A DNA stretch of 64,000 nucleotides from Curtobacterium sp. ZW137 (GTDB lineage Bacteria; Actinomycetota; Actinomycetes; Actinomycetales; Microbacteriaceae), in assembly GCF_003762905.1 (NCBI RefSeq), contig NZ_RJKS01000004.1, forward strand, positions 434,001 to 498,000, written 5' to 3'. Below are positions 16,167 to 24,102 of the stretch, piece by piece (the first letter of the stretch is position 1; the number at the start of each line of letters is the position of its first letter). The notes below the pieces were generated by a model. It did not search any database. It worked only from the letters and a program-made list of their open reading frames with translations, and was not told the DNA's origin. Position numbers and translations under genes: made by a program.

Positions 16167-17947
16167 GCCTCCTGCCCCCGACCGGTTCGCTGATCCCGGT
16201 CGACGCCCCGTTCTCCGCCGCGCAGGAGTCCTGGCTCGCCGGGTTCATCGCGGGCATCGCCGCCGCGGGCAAGAAGTCCGCCGCGCCGGCACCGACGACG
16301 ACGATCGACGTGCTGTTCGGCACCCAGACGGGCAACGCGGAGTTCCTCGCGGACCAGCTCGTCGCCGGTGCGAAGGCCCGCGGGCTCGGCGGGCGGACCA
16401 CCGCGCTCGACGACGTCTCCCCCGAGCAGCTCGCCGGGATGTCGCACGTGCTCGTCGTCACCTCGACGTACGGCGAGGGCGAGATGCCCGACAACGCCGG
16501 TCTGTTCTGGGACGCGGTCCAGGCGAGCACCGTGCCGCGCCTGGAGGGCCTGCAGTACGCCGTCCTCGGGCTCGGCGACACGAGCTACGACGAGTTCTGC
16601 CAGGCCGGCAAGCTCATCGACACCCGCTTCGAGCAGCTCGGCGCGACCCGCGTGCACGAGCGTGTGGACTGCGACGTCGACTTCGAGGACCCCGCTGCGC
16701 TCTGGACCGCAGCCGTCCTCGACCGCATCGCCGCAGAGACCGGCGCCCAGCCGGGCGGGACCCAGGCTGGCGGAGCCGGCGACACGATGACCGCAGCCGA
16801 CGGGGCGGGCGCGAGCCGTGCCTCCCGGCCGGGTTCCCAGTGGAACAAGCGCAACCCGTACCGTGCCCGCCTGGTGGAGAACCGGCTGCTCTCCGACCCG
16901 CGCAGCGCGAAGGAGATCCGGCACTACGAGTTCGACCTCGGCGACAGCGGCATCACGTACGCGGCCGGCGACGCCCTCGCCGTCGTGCCCCTGAACGACG
17001 ACGGGCTCGTCGCCGAACTGCTGACGCACCTCGGTGCCACCGGCGACGAGGTGTTCGACGGCGTCGCGGTGCGCGAGCTGCTGCGCACCGACCGCGAGAT
17101 CCGGACGCCGTCGAAGGACCTCATCGCGGACCTGGTCCAGCGCGCCCCGTCGAGCGAGCTCGCCGCGGTCGTCGCGCACGGTGACAAGCACGAGCTGGAC
17201 CGGTGGCTGTGGGGTCGGGACGTCCTCGACCTGCTCCGCGACGCCGGGTCCACCGCACCGGGACTCGACGAGCTGCTGCCGTTCCTCCGGCCGCTGCAGG
17301 CGCGGCAGTACTCGATCTCCTCGAGCCCGCTCGCGCACCCGGACCGCATCCACCTCACGATCGCGTCGGTGCGGTACGGCGACGTGAACCGCCGGCACTC
17401 CGGCGTCGCGTCGACGCACCTGGCGGACCGCGTCGAGGTCGGTGACGAGGTCGGGATCTACCTGCAGCCGAACGCTGCGTTCAGCGTGCCGGCCGACGAC
17501 GACGCCCCGCTGATCATGGTCGGCCCCGGCACCGGCATCGCGCCGTTCCGCGGGTTCCTGCACGAGCGTGCATCCCGCGGGGCCGCCGGGCACAACTGGT
17601 TGTTCTTCGGCGACCAGCACCGCGACACCGACTTCGTCTACCGCGACGAGCTGACCGAGCTGCAGGAGTCCGGGGTGCTCACCCGCCTCGACCTGGCGTT
17701 CTCGCGCGACCAGGCGGAGAAGGTCTACGTGCAGACGCGGATGCGCGAGCAGTCGGCGGAGCTCTACCGGTGGCTCGAGGCCGGCGCGACCTTCACGGTG
17801 TGCGGCGACGCGTCCCGGATGGCGAAGGACGTCGAGTCGGCGCTCCTCGCGGTGATCGCCGAACAGCGCGGCGCGGGGGACGACGACGCTGCGGAGTACC
17901 TGGCGGACATGCGCCGCGCGAAGCGCTACGTGCGCGACGTGTACTGA
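16163..17947 (+). CDS. Diflavin reductase (CysJ/sulfite-reductase-flavoprotein-like), probable electron donor to GltB
   Basis: The 594-residue protein has an N-terminal flavodoxin domain (DVLFGTQTGNAEFLADQL near 49; STYGEGEMPDNA), a Gly/Ala linker, and an FAD domain (RQYSISSSP near 381). The NADPH-binding part (MVGPGTGIAPFRGF near 452, VCGDASRMAKDV) ends RYVRDVY, the classical CysJ terminus. It moves electrons NADPH to FAD to FMN to an acceptor. No sulfite reductase hemoprotein is nearby. Instead the GTG overlaps the gltB stop (GTGA), so coupled translation suggests it feeds electrons to the glutamate synthase in place of GltD. That partner assignment is inference. Confidence 0.85.
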   Translation: MSLLPPTGSLIPVDAPFSAAQESWLAGFIAGIAAAGKKSAAPAPTTTIDVLFGTQTGNAEFLADQLVAGAKARGLGGRTTALDDVSPEQLAGMSHVLVVTSTYGEGEMPDNAGLFWDAVQASTVPRLEGLQYAVLGLGDTSYDEFCQAGKLIDTRFEQLGATRVHERVDCDVDFEDPAALWTAAVLDRIAAETGAQPGGTQAGGAGDTMTAADGAGASRASRPGSQWNKRNPYRARLVENRLLSDPRSAKEIRHYEFDLGDSGITYAAGDALAVVPLNDDGLVAELLTHLGATGDEVFDGVAVRELLRTDREIRTPSKDLIADLVQRAPSSELAAVVAHGDKHELDRWLWGRDVLDLLRDAGSTAPGLDELLPFLRPLQARQYSISSSPLAHPDRIHLTIASVRYGDVNRRHSGVASTHLADRVEVGDEVGIYLQPNAAFSVPADDDAPLIMVGPGTGIAPFRGFLHERASRGAAGHNWLFFGDQHRDTDFVYRDELTELQESGVLTRLDLAFSRDQAEKVYVQTRMREQSAELYRWLEAGATFTVCGDASRMAKDVESALLAVIAEQRGAGDDDAAEYLADMRRAKRYVRDVY

Positions 17948-18018
17948 GCCCGGCGAGGCGGCGCGCGTCCCACCGTGTCCGGAACCTCGCACGGTGCGCG
18001 TTCTGTCTCACGAGGAGC

Positions 18019-18068
18019 GGACGCCGTCCCGCCGTGTGGAACCCGAATCCTCGGGCGGGGCGGCGTCC
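18019..18068. terminator. GC-rich hairpin after the GOGAT operon
   Basis: GGACGCCG (18019-18026) pairs with CGGCGTCC (18061-18068), with an inner CCCGCC/GGCGGG stem. It lies in the convergent gap 17948-18225, which otherwise shows no gene. There is no T-run. Confidence 0.5.
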
Positions 18069-18225
18069 TGAGACCGCACGGAGTGTGCGAGAGCCCCCTG
18101 ATCCGGGTCTCTCGAACCCACGTGGCGCCCTGAGCCGACGTGGGGAAGCACGCCGAACGGTCTTCGGACAATGTACAAGAATTGCACGTCCGTCCGGTAC
18201 CGGTTGACCGAGGTACTACGCCGTG

Positions 18226-18612
18226 CTATGAATTCGCGCTCGCGTTGGCGGCGTTCGCGTTCGCGCCCGGAGCGACCGCACGCGACCACGGGGAGTCCTC
18301 GCCGACGCTGGTGTCCGGCGGCTCCGGCGTCAGGACGAGCCCCGATCCCGAGGCCGCCGAGGCGTACAGCTGGTCGAGCCACGACCGGTTGATCGAGGGG
18401 ATCCGGCCGCCGGCGAACTTGAAGTGCAGGCTGGCGTTCGGGTGCAGCCAGACGCTGCTCCGGCCGTCTCCGTGCGTCGCGTCGTCCTTCCACGAGAACA
18501 GGAAACGGTGGTCGCGACGGAGCATGTTCACGATGACGACCTGCAGGTGCGTCAGGGCACGGTCGTCGATGTGGAGGTCGAGTGCCTCCCCGGCGTAGAT
18601 GAGCTGGCCCAT
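18226..18612 (-). CDS. DUF7882-type small protein (often labelled ATP-dependent DNA ligase-like)
   Basis: A 128-residue protein beginning MGQLIYAGEALDLHIDDRAL, with a central FLFSWKDDATHGDGRSSVWL and a hydrophilic, low-complexity tail ending in Ala/Asn. This short family is common in Microbacteriaceae and has no ligase motif; the label seen in databases is misleading. It lies 79 bp downstream of mvaS on the same strand and could be read through from the mevalonate operon. Role unknown. Confidence 0.7.
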   Translation of the reverse strand: MGQLIYAGEALDLHIDDRALTHLQVVIVNMLRRDHRFLFSWKDDATHGDGRSSVWLHPNASLHFKFAGGRIPSINRSWLDQLYASAASGSGLVLTPEPPDTSVGEDSPWSRAVAPGANANAANASANS

Positions 18613-18691
18613 GCGTCTGTCTACTCCGTCCGGCCGCGCGCGGACCGCGACCACACCGGACGGGAGGCGCGGGGCACGACCGCCCCGCGCG

Positions 18692-19855
18692 TCACGCCGT
18701 CGGGGAGGTCGGCTCGTAGTGCCGTGCGCCGCCGAGCACGCCGGCGAACCGGAACGGGGCCGCCGTGACGCGCGGGCGCTCGGTGTCCTCACTCGTCGCC
18801 GCACCGGCCGCGTGCAGCGCCCGGTACTCCGCCACGGTCAGCGGGACGCGCGCGTCGAGGTCGGCGCGGACGGCACCGTCCCGACGGTGGTTCCGGTAGT
18901 CGTCCCGCACGACGCCGGTGATGAGCTCACCGACGCTGCCCGAGCCGTAGCTGAACATCCCGATGCGCGCCCCGGCCAGGTCGTCGTCGAGGTCGAGGAG
19001 GGCCGCGAGGGCGATCCAGAGCGACGCCGTGTACGTGTTGCCGACCTGGCGGTTGTAGGTGAAGCCGGTCACGAGCTCGGTCTCGTCGAACTCCGCACCG
19101 ACGTGCTGGGTGAGCTTCCGGTGCGCCTTGAGCGCCATCTTCGTGAAGGGCTGGTGGTGCACGAAACGGTCGATGTCCGCGTACGCGGGACCGCCCCGCG
19201 CCGCGAGGTCGTCCCACGCGCCGAGGAACGCGTCCACGTAGGCGCTCACGGACAGGCGTCCGTCGACGAGCGCGGTGGAGCGGTCGTTCGGCCGCCAGAA
19301 GTCGTCGACGTCGGCGGTGAAGAGCCCGGCGACCGGCTCGATCTCGATGAGGTCGGGATCGGCGCTCACCAGGATCGCGACCGCGCCGGCGCCCTGCGTC
19401 GGCTCGGCGGCGGTGTCGACGTCGTAGCGGGCGACGTCGGCGGCGATGACGAGCACGCGCTCCCGGGGATCGCGCGCAACGATGCCGAGTGCGAGCTGGA
19501 GCGCTGCCGTCCCGCCGTAGCAGGCCTGCTTCAGCTCGACCGTGCGGACGTTCTGCGGGAGCCCGAGGAGCCCGTGCACGAAGACGCCGGCGGCCTTGGA
19601 CTGGTCGATGCCCGACTCGGTCGCGAAGAGCACCGTGCGGATGCCCTCGACGCCGTGCCGGTCCACGACCTGCTTCGCCGCTGCGGCGCCCATCGTGACG
19701 ATGTCCTCGTCAGGAGCGGGCACGCTGAAGGCGTCCTGCCCGATGCCGACGTGGTACTTCGCCGGGTCCACCCCGAGCTGCACCGCGAGGTCGTCGAGCT
19801 CGAGCACGTGGTGCCCGGTCGCGACCGCGATGTCGTGGATGCCGATGCCGGTCAT
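18692..19855 (-). CDS. mvaS: Hydroxymethylglutaryl-CoA synthase
   Basis: The 387-residue enzyme condenses acetyl-CoA with acetoacetyl-CoA to HMG-CoA, the first committed step of the mevalonate pathway. Visible catalytic residues are Glu in FATESGIDQSKA, the nucleophilic Cys in ELKQACYGGTAAL, and His in FVHHQPFTKM; GMFSYGSGS is also family-typical. Its ATG overlaps the hmgR stop (ATGA). It is the last pathway gene of the operon. Confidence 0.95.
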   Translation of the reverse strand: MTGIGIHDIAVATGHHVLELDDLAVQLGVDPAKYHVGIGQDAFSVPAPDEDIVTMGAAAAKQVVDRHGVEGIRTVLFATESGIDQSKAAGVFVHGLLGLPQNVRTVELKQACYGGTAALQLALGIVARDPRERVLVIAADVARYDVDTAAEPTQGAGAVAILVSADPDLIEIEPVAGLFTADVDDFWRPNDRSTALVDGRLSVSAYVDAFLGAWDDLAARGGPAYADIDRFVHHQPFTKMALKAHRKLTQHVGAEFDETELVTGFTYNRQVGNTYTASLWIALAALLDLDDDLAGARIGMFSYGSGSVGELITGVVRDDYRNHRRDGAVRADLDARVPLTVAEYRALHAAGAATSEDTERPRVTAAPFRFAGVLGGARHYEPTSPTA

Positions 19856-20919
19856 GCTGCGTCGCCCTTCTTCCCGCCGCGCTCCATGGCGACGTGTGCC
19901 GCCATCAGCTCGCCGGGGTTCGTCTGCGCGGCGAGCAGGGACAGCTCACCGCAGAGGACCGTCGCGGCGCAGAGTGCCGCCAGTCGACGGGCGTTCGCGC
20001 CGGGCTCGCGGTCCTCACGGCAGCCGAGACGCACCAGGGCGTCCTCGACGACGGGCAGGTCGTTGCCCTTGCCGTTGCCGACCGTGCCGACGATGAGGTG
20101 CGGCAGCGAGCAGGAGAAGTACAGGTCGTCGCCGCGGGCCTCGGCGAACGTGATGCCCTGCGAGCCCTCGACGATGTTCGCGGCGTCCTGCCCGGTGGCC
20201 AGGTAGAAGCCGAGGAGCATGTTCGCGTAGTGCGCGTTCGCGGAGCGGAGTGCCCCGGCGATCGTGGACCCGACCAGGTTCTTCGCGGTGTTCAGGTCGA
20301 CGATGCGCTCGGTCGAGGACTTGAGGAACCGCTCGACGACCATGCCGGGCAGGACGATCTCGGCGATGGTGTTCCGCCCGCGGCCACGGATGCCGTTCAC
20401 CGCGGTGGCCTTCTTGTCGGAGCAGAAGTTCCCGGAGATCGACACGTAGGACAGCTCCGGCTCCCACGCCAGGATCGTCGGCAACAGCGTGTCAGCGGCC
20501 TGCGTCACCATGTTGTGGCCCGACGCGTCGCCCGTGGTGAACGCGAAGCGCAGGAACAGCAGGTCCCCGACGATCTCCGGGTGCACCTCGATGAGCTTGG
20601 CGAACCGGCTCTGCCCGACGACGACCTGCTCGAGCTCGGCCTGGCGCGCCAGGATCCGACCCGTGGCCATGTGCGCAGCGGCGGCGCTCGAGGCCCGCAC
20701 GACGACCGACCGGGTCATCCGCTCGTCGACCACCGTCGCGACGATGCCGCCCTCGACCATGCGCGAGATGCGGGCACCGCGGCCGACGGACGGCCAGAGC
20801 GGCGATTCGTACGTGGCGAGCGGGACTTCGTGCTCACCCTCGACCGCGTTGCCGCTGACCCGGAGCGGTCCGACCCACCGGGTCGGGATCGGGGTCTGGG
20901 TGATCGTCTTGTCGTTCAT
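19852..20919 (-). CDS. mvaA: HMG-CoA reductase, class I type
   Basis: The 355-residue enzyme reduces HMG-CoA to mevalonate with NADPH. Motifs in order are PTRWVGPLRVSG, the substrate-binding TTGDASGHNMVTQ, catalytic Lys in SDKKATAVNGIRGRG, catalytic Asp in LATGQDAANIVEGSQG, and the late His in LMAAHVAMERGG. It is short and soluble, with no membrane anchor, like the Streptomyces mevalonate-cluster enzyme. The ATG at 20919 follows the phosphomevalonate kinase stop by 10 bp. Confidence 0.94.
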   Translation of the reverse strand: MNDKTITQTPIPTRWVGPLRVSGNAVEGEHEVPLATYESPLWPSVGRGARISRMVEGGIVATVVDERMTRSVVVRASSAAAAHMATGRILARQAELEQVVVGQSRFAKLIEVHPEIVGDLLFLRFAFTTGDASGHNMVTQAADTLLPTILAWEPELSYVSISGNFCSDKKATAVNGIRGRGRNTIAEIVLPGMVVERFLKSSTERIVDLNTAKNLVGSTIAGALRSANAHYANMLLGFYLATGQDAANIVEGSQGITFAEARGDDLYFSCSLPHLIVGTVGNGKGNDLPVVEDALVRLGCREDREPGANARRLAALCAATVLCGELSLLAAQTNPGELMAAHVAMERGGKKGDAA

Positions 20920-20929
20920 TTCGCAGTGC

Positions 20930-22009
20930 TCATTCGATGGGGCCTTCCGGGGGTTGCACGGCGATGGTGAGGTGCCGGATGTCGTGTGCCTCCCACTCGC
21001 GGAGGATCCCGGCGGAGTCGCTCTCCGCGGGGACGAGCGCGATGCCGCAATCGCCGCCACCGGCGCCGGACGGCTTCGCCGCCCCGCCGGCACGCTCGAC
21101 GACGTCGCACAGGGTGGTGAGCCGTTCGGTCTCAATGACCGACCCGACGGAGTCACCGAGACGCTGCATCAGCCCGCGGGCGCGCCGCAGGGCGTCCAGG
21201 GTGCGTTCGGTGTCGCCGGTCTGGAGGCCCGTGGTCAGGTCGTCGACGCAGGCCCGGCTGTCGTCGAGGAACGTCGCGTACCCGCCGTTGCGGTGCCGCC
21301 GCACCACGCCCACGAGCTTCGTGGTGGACGCCGGCGAACCGGTCCAGCCGACGAGCAGGCGCAGGTGCTCCGGCGCCGGGAGTCGCTGGACGTCGAAGCC
21401 CTCCCACGCGGCCGCGTCGTGCAGGACGTCCGACACGGTGCGGTCGTCGAGCTGCGCCGCGAGGTGCTCGCGGTCCGGCGCACTGTACCGCAGCCAGCCG
21501 CCGAAGGTGCTCGCCGCGAGGTCCCCGCCGGACGCCCGGGGGTTCACCCGGATCGTCGCGAGGAGCGCCACCTGGAAGCGCTGGCGCTGCGAGAGGCCGA
21601 GCCCGTAGAAGCGGTCGAGCGCCCCGACGGTGGCCACCGTGACGGCGGCGGAGGAGCCGAGCCCGAACTTCCGCCCGCTGGCGTCGTCGAGCTGGCTGGA
21701 GATCCGGAGGTCGTGGAAGCGCGGCTCGATGCCGAGCTCGGCGCGGAGCTTCTCGACGAGGTCGATCGTCGCCATCACGTAGTCGTACGGGTGGTGCTCG
21801 CGGTCGAGGGCCAGGCCGTCCTCCGCGCGGGTCCACGTCAGCGGCAGGTGCCCGTACTCCTCGGAGTGCACGCTGCCGGCACCGTGGCCCTCGGCGACGC
21901 GGGCCGTGATGGCGCGGTCGAGCGCGATGATCACGGACGGCTGCCCGGGTTCGACGACGGCGTACTCCCCCGCGACGAACAGTTTGCCGTGGGCACGGAA
22001 CTCGATCAC
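20930..22009 (-). CDS. Phosphomevalonate kinase
   Basis: The 359-residue GHMP kinase of the ERG8 type begins IEFRAHGKLFVAGEYAVVEP. It has the ATP-binding glycine-rich segment RKFGLGSSAAVTVA and a late KPSGAGGGDCGIAL. It phosphorylates mevalonate 5-phosphate to the diphosphate. The GTG start overlaps the mvaD stop (GTGA), which fixes the start and implies coupled translation. Confidence 0.93.
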   Translation of the reverse strand: MIEFRAHGKLFVAGEYAVVEPGQPSVIIALDRAITARVAEGHGAGSVHSEEYGHLPLTWTRAEDGLALDREHHPYDYVMATIDLVEKLRAELGIEPRFHDLRISSQLDDASGRKFGLGSSAAVTVATVGALDRFYGLGLSQRQRFQVALLATIRVNPRASGGDLAASTFGGWLRYSAPDREHLAAQLDDRTVSDVLHDAAAWEGFDVQRLPAPEHLRLLVGWTGSPASTTKLVGVVRRHRNGGYATFLDDSRACVDDLTTGLQTGDTERTLDALRRARGLMQRLGDSVGSVIETERLTTLCDVVERAGGAAKPSGAGGGDCGIALVPAESDSAGILREWEAHDIRHLTIAVQPPEGPIE

Positions 22010-23013
22010 TCGGCGGACTCCTTCTGGTCGGGGTGCTGGTGCTCCCCCGTTCCTTCGGAGCGGATCACGTGGGCGGCTGGTCCGGTGCCGGACTCGATGA
22101 CGTCGCCCAGGTGCGCGAGCGCGGTGGCCGCGGCGCTGCGGTCCTCCGGCTTCGTGAGGACGACGACGTTCGGCCCGGCGTCGGCGGTCGCGTACGCCTC
22201 GAGCCCGGCGGCGCGGAGTTCCGCGACGGCGTCGAACACCGCCACGCTCCGGGCGGTCAGGTAGCGGATCGGCGGGAACGCGCCCTCGATCGTGGCGTGC
22301 ATCCGGAGCGCGTTGCTCTCGGTGAGCTCGCCGATGCGGGTGAAGTCCCCGGCGGCGCAGGCGACGAGCATGTCGCCGACGGTTTCGGTCGTGGAGGACA
22401 CCCATGCCGGGTAGAAGGGCGAGGTCGCGATGGTGCGGCGCATCGCCTCGCGGGAGCCGATCGCCTTCGGGCCGTCGTTGATCGTCACGACGACCATGGC
22501 CATCGGCGGCGCCGGGATCGTCTCGGCGTAGGAGCCCTGGTCGTCGCCGGCGTGCCACACCGACACCCCGCCGGGGATCGACCGCGTGGCCGACCCCGAA
22601 CCGCGCCGCGCGAGCCGGCTGAGGTCGCGCTCGGACAGGTCGAGCCCGTAGGCTGCGGCCGCGGCGGTGGCCAGCGCCGCGAAGCCCGACGCGCTGGACG
22701 CCAGGCCGGCACCCGTCGGCACCGTGTTCGTCGACTCCACGCGCGCACGCGCGTCGGACCCTGCCAGCTGCCGGACGATGTCGAGGAACCGTTCGACGCG
22801 GGTGAGCGCACCGTCCTCGACGACGTGACCGTTCAGGACGAACGCATCCCGCGCCTCCCGGCCGTCGACCAGCGTCACGGAGGTGGTCGTCGGGAAGACG
22901 TCGAGGCCCATCGAGACGCTGCCCGTCGCGGGCAGCGCGAGGTCGGCGTCCGCCTTGCCCCAGTACTTCACGAGCGCGATGTTGGGGTGCGCGACGGCGG
23001 TGGCTGTGCTCAA
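22006..23013 (-). CDS. mvaD: Diphosphomevalonate decarboxylase
   Basis: The 335-residue GHMP-superfamily enzyme makes isopentenyl diphosphate. It carries AHPNIALVKYWGKAD at the N terminus, TNTVPTGAGLASSASGFAAL for ATP binding, SGSATRSIPGGVSVW, and the catalytic-region TADAGPNVVVL. The start is a TTG overlapping the mvk stop (TTGA); no ATG or GTG fits the family start. The use of TTG here and GTG in the next gene may tune relative synthesis. Confidence 0.94.
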   Translation of the reverse strand: MSTATAVAHPNIALVKYWGKADADLALPATGSVSMGLDVFPTTTSVTLVDGREARDAFVLNGHVVEDGALTRVERFLDIVRQLAGSDARARVESTNTVPTGAGLASSASGFAALATAAAAAYGLDLSERDLSRLARRGSGSATRSIPGGVSVWHAGDDQGSYAETIPAPPMAMVVVTINDGPKAIGSREAMRRTIATSPFYPAWVSSTTETVGDMLVACAAGDFTRIGELTESNALRMHATIEGAFPPIRYLTARSVAVFDAVAELRAAGLEAYATADAGPNVVVLTKPEDRSAAATALAHLGDVIESGTGPAAHVIRSEGTGEHQHPDQKESAE

Positions 23014-23990
23014 GCGCGGTCTCCGATCCGAGTGGTCCAGGTGGCGGTGGCACCGGCGTCGCGCAGTGCGACGGCGATGCGTTCCGCGTGCTCGCCGTCG
23101 GCGGCGAGTGCGAGGACACAACCGCCCCGACCACCGCCGGTGAGCTTCGCGCCCAGGGCATCCGCGCTGCGTGCGGCGCCGACGAGCCGGTCGAGGTCGT
23201 CACTCGACACGTCGAGGGAGATGAGCAGTTCGTGCGCGGCGTCCATCGTGGCACCGAGTGCCTGGGCGTCGCCGTCGACGAGTGTCCCCCGGGCCCGCCT
23301 GGCCAGGGCGCCGATCTGCGCGACGACCGCGTCGACGTCCTCCGGGTCGCGGTCGTGGTGCTCGCGGACGGCGGCCACGGCTTCGCGCGTGTGCCCGGGG
23401 ACGCCGGTGTCGGCGACGACGAAGACGAACTCGCCGGTGAGCTCGACGGGCTCGATGCGGCCGCCCTCGAACCAGACCGGGACGTCGGCGACGACCCCGC
23501 GTGCGTCGAGTCCGGACGGGCGGCCGTGCGCGACGCGCTCGCACTCCTGGATGAGCTCGTGGTGGGTCTCGACGTCGAGCGTGACGCCGAGGGCGTCGGC
23601 GACCGCAGCAGTGACGGCGGCGGCGACCGCGGCGCTCGAGCCCATTCCCCTGGCGGTGGGGACGTCGCTGTCGACACGGACGTGGAAGTGCTGGTCGGTG
23701 GAGCCGAGGTGCCGGAGCGTCGCGGTGACGGCCGTGACCGTCGGCATCACGGCGGCGGGGGCGAGGTCGAGGGGGCCGGTGTGCACCGTGGACTCGAGGC
23801 GGTGACCGTCCCCGGATGCGCTGATCGGGGTGACCGTCGCGGTGACGCGGACGTCGTTCACCGGCAGCACGAGCGCGGGTGCGCCGTACACCACGGCGTG
23901 CTCGCCGATCAGGATCGTCTTGCCGTGGGACGACGAGGTACCGACTCGGTTGGTCGCTGATCGTGCCGTGGCTGGGTGGTTGCTGGTCAT
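23010..23990 (-). CDS. mvk: Mevalonate kinase
   Basis: The 326-residue GHMP kinase starts with a 20-residue polar tail, then SSHGKTILIGEHAVVYGAPA. It has the ATP loop ARGMGSSAAVAAAV and the late KLTGGGRGGCVLAL. It phosphorylates mevalonate and is the first gene of the mevalonate operon. The 89-bp gap upstream carries a tandem repeat that extends from the 3' end of the MFS gene; a weak TTAGGCT -10 lies just before the ATG, so the leader is short. No IPP isomerase or prenyltransferase gene is in the window. Confidence 0.94.
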   Translation of the reverse strand: MTSNHPATARSATNRVGTSSSHGKTILIGEHAVVYGAPALVLPVNDVRVTATVTPISASGDGHRLESTVHTGPLDLAPAAVMPTVTAVTATLRHLGSTDQHFHVRVDSDVPTARGMGSSAAVAAAVTAAVADALGVTLDVETHHELIQECERVAHGRPSGLDARGVVADVPVWFEGGRIEPVELTGEFVFVVADTGVPGHTREAVAAVREHHDRDPEDVDAVVAQIGALARRARGTLVDGDAQALGATMDAAHELLISLDVSSDDLDRLVGAARSADALGAKLTGGGRGGCVLALAADGEHAERIAVALRDAGATATWTTRIGDRA

Positions 23991-24028
23991 CGTTGGTGAG
24001 GCCAGCCTAACCGGCTCGCTGCGGACCC

Positions 24029-24102
24029 GCTCAGCCGAGACGCTTCCGGACCTGCTCGGCCGAAGTGCTTCCGTCCCGCTCAGCCGAGGCGCTTCCGCCG
24101 CC
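24029..24102. repeat. 24-25-bp tandem repeat spanning the 3' end of the MFS gene
   Basis: Three units (24029-24053, 24054-24077, 24078-24102) share the pattern GCTCRGCCGA-RYGCTTCCG. The third contains the MFS stop and last codons, so the array is an expansion of the gene's 3' end into the mvk promoter gap. Confidence 0.8.

Noticed and set aside
16163..17947. Assimilatory sulfite reductase flavoprotein (cysJ) in a sulfur operon
   Set aside because: No cysI, cysH, cysD or cysN gene is adjacent; the gene is translationally coupled to gltB instead.
18001..18225. Possible tRNA or small RNA downstream of the diflavin reductase
   Set aside because: The stretch forms a GC hairpin but shows no cloverleaf, CCA end or T-loop consensus.
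18226..18612. ATP-dependent DNA ligase
   Set aside because: The 128-residue protein lacks the KxDG nucleotidyltransferase motif and is far too short; the database label is not supported by sequence.
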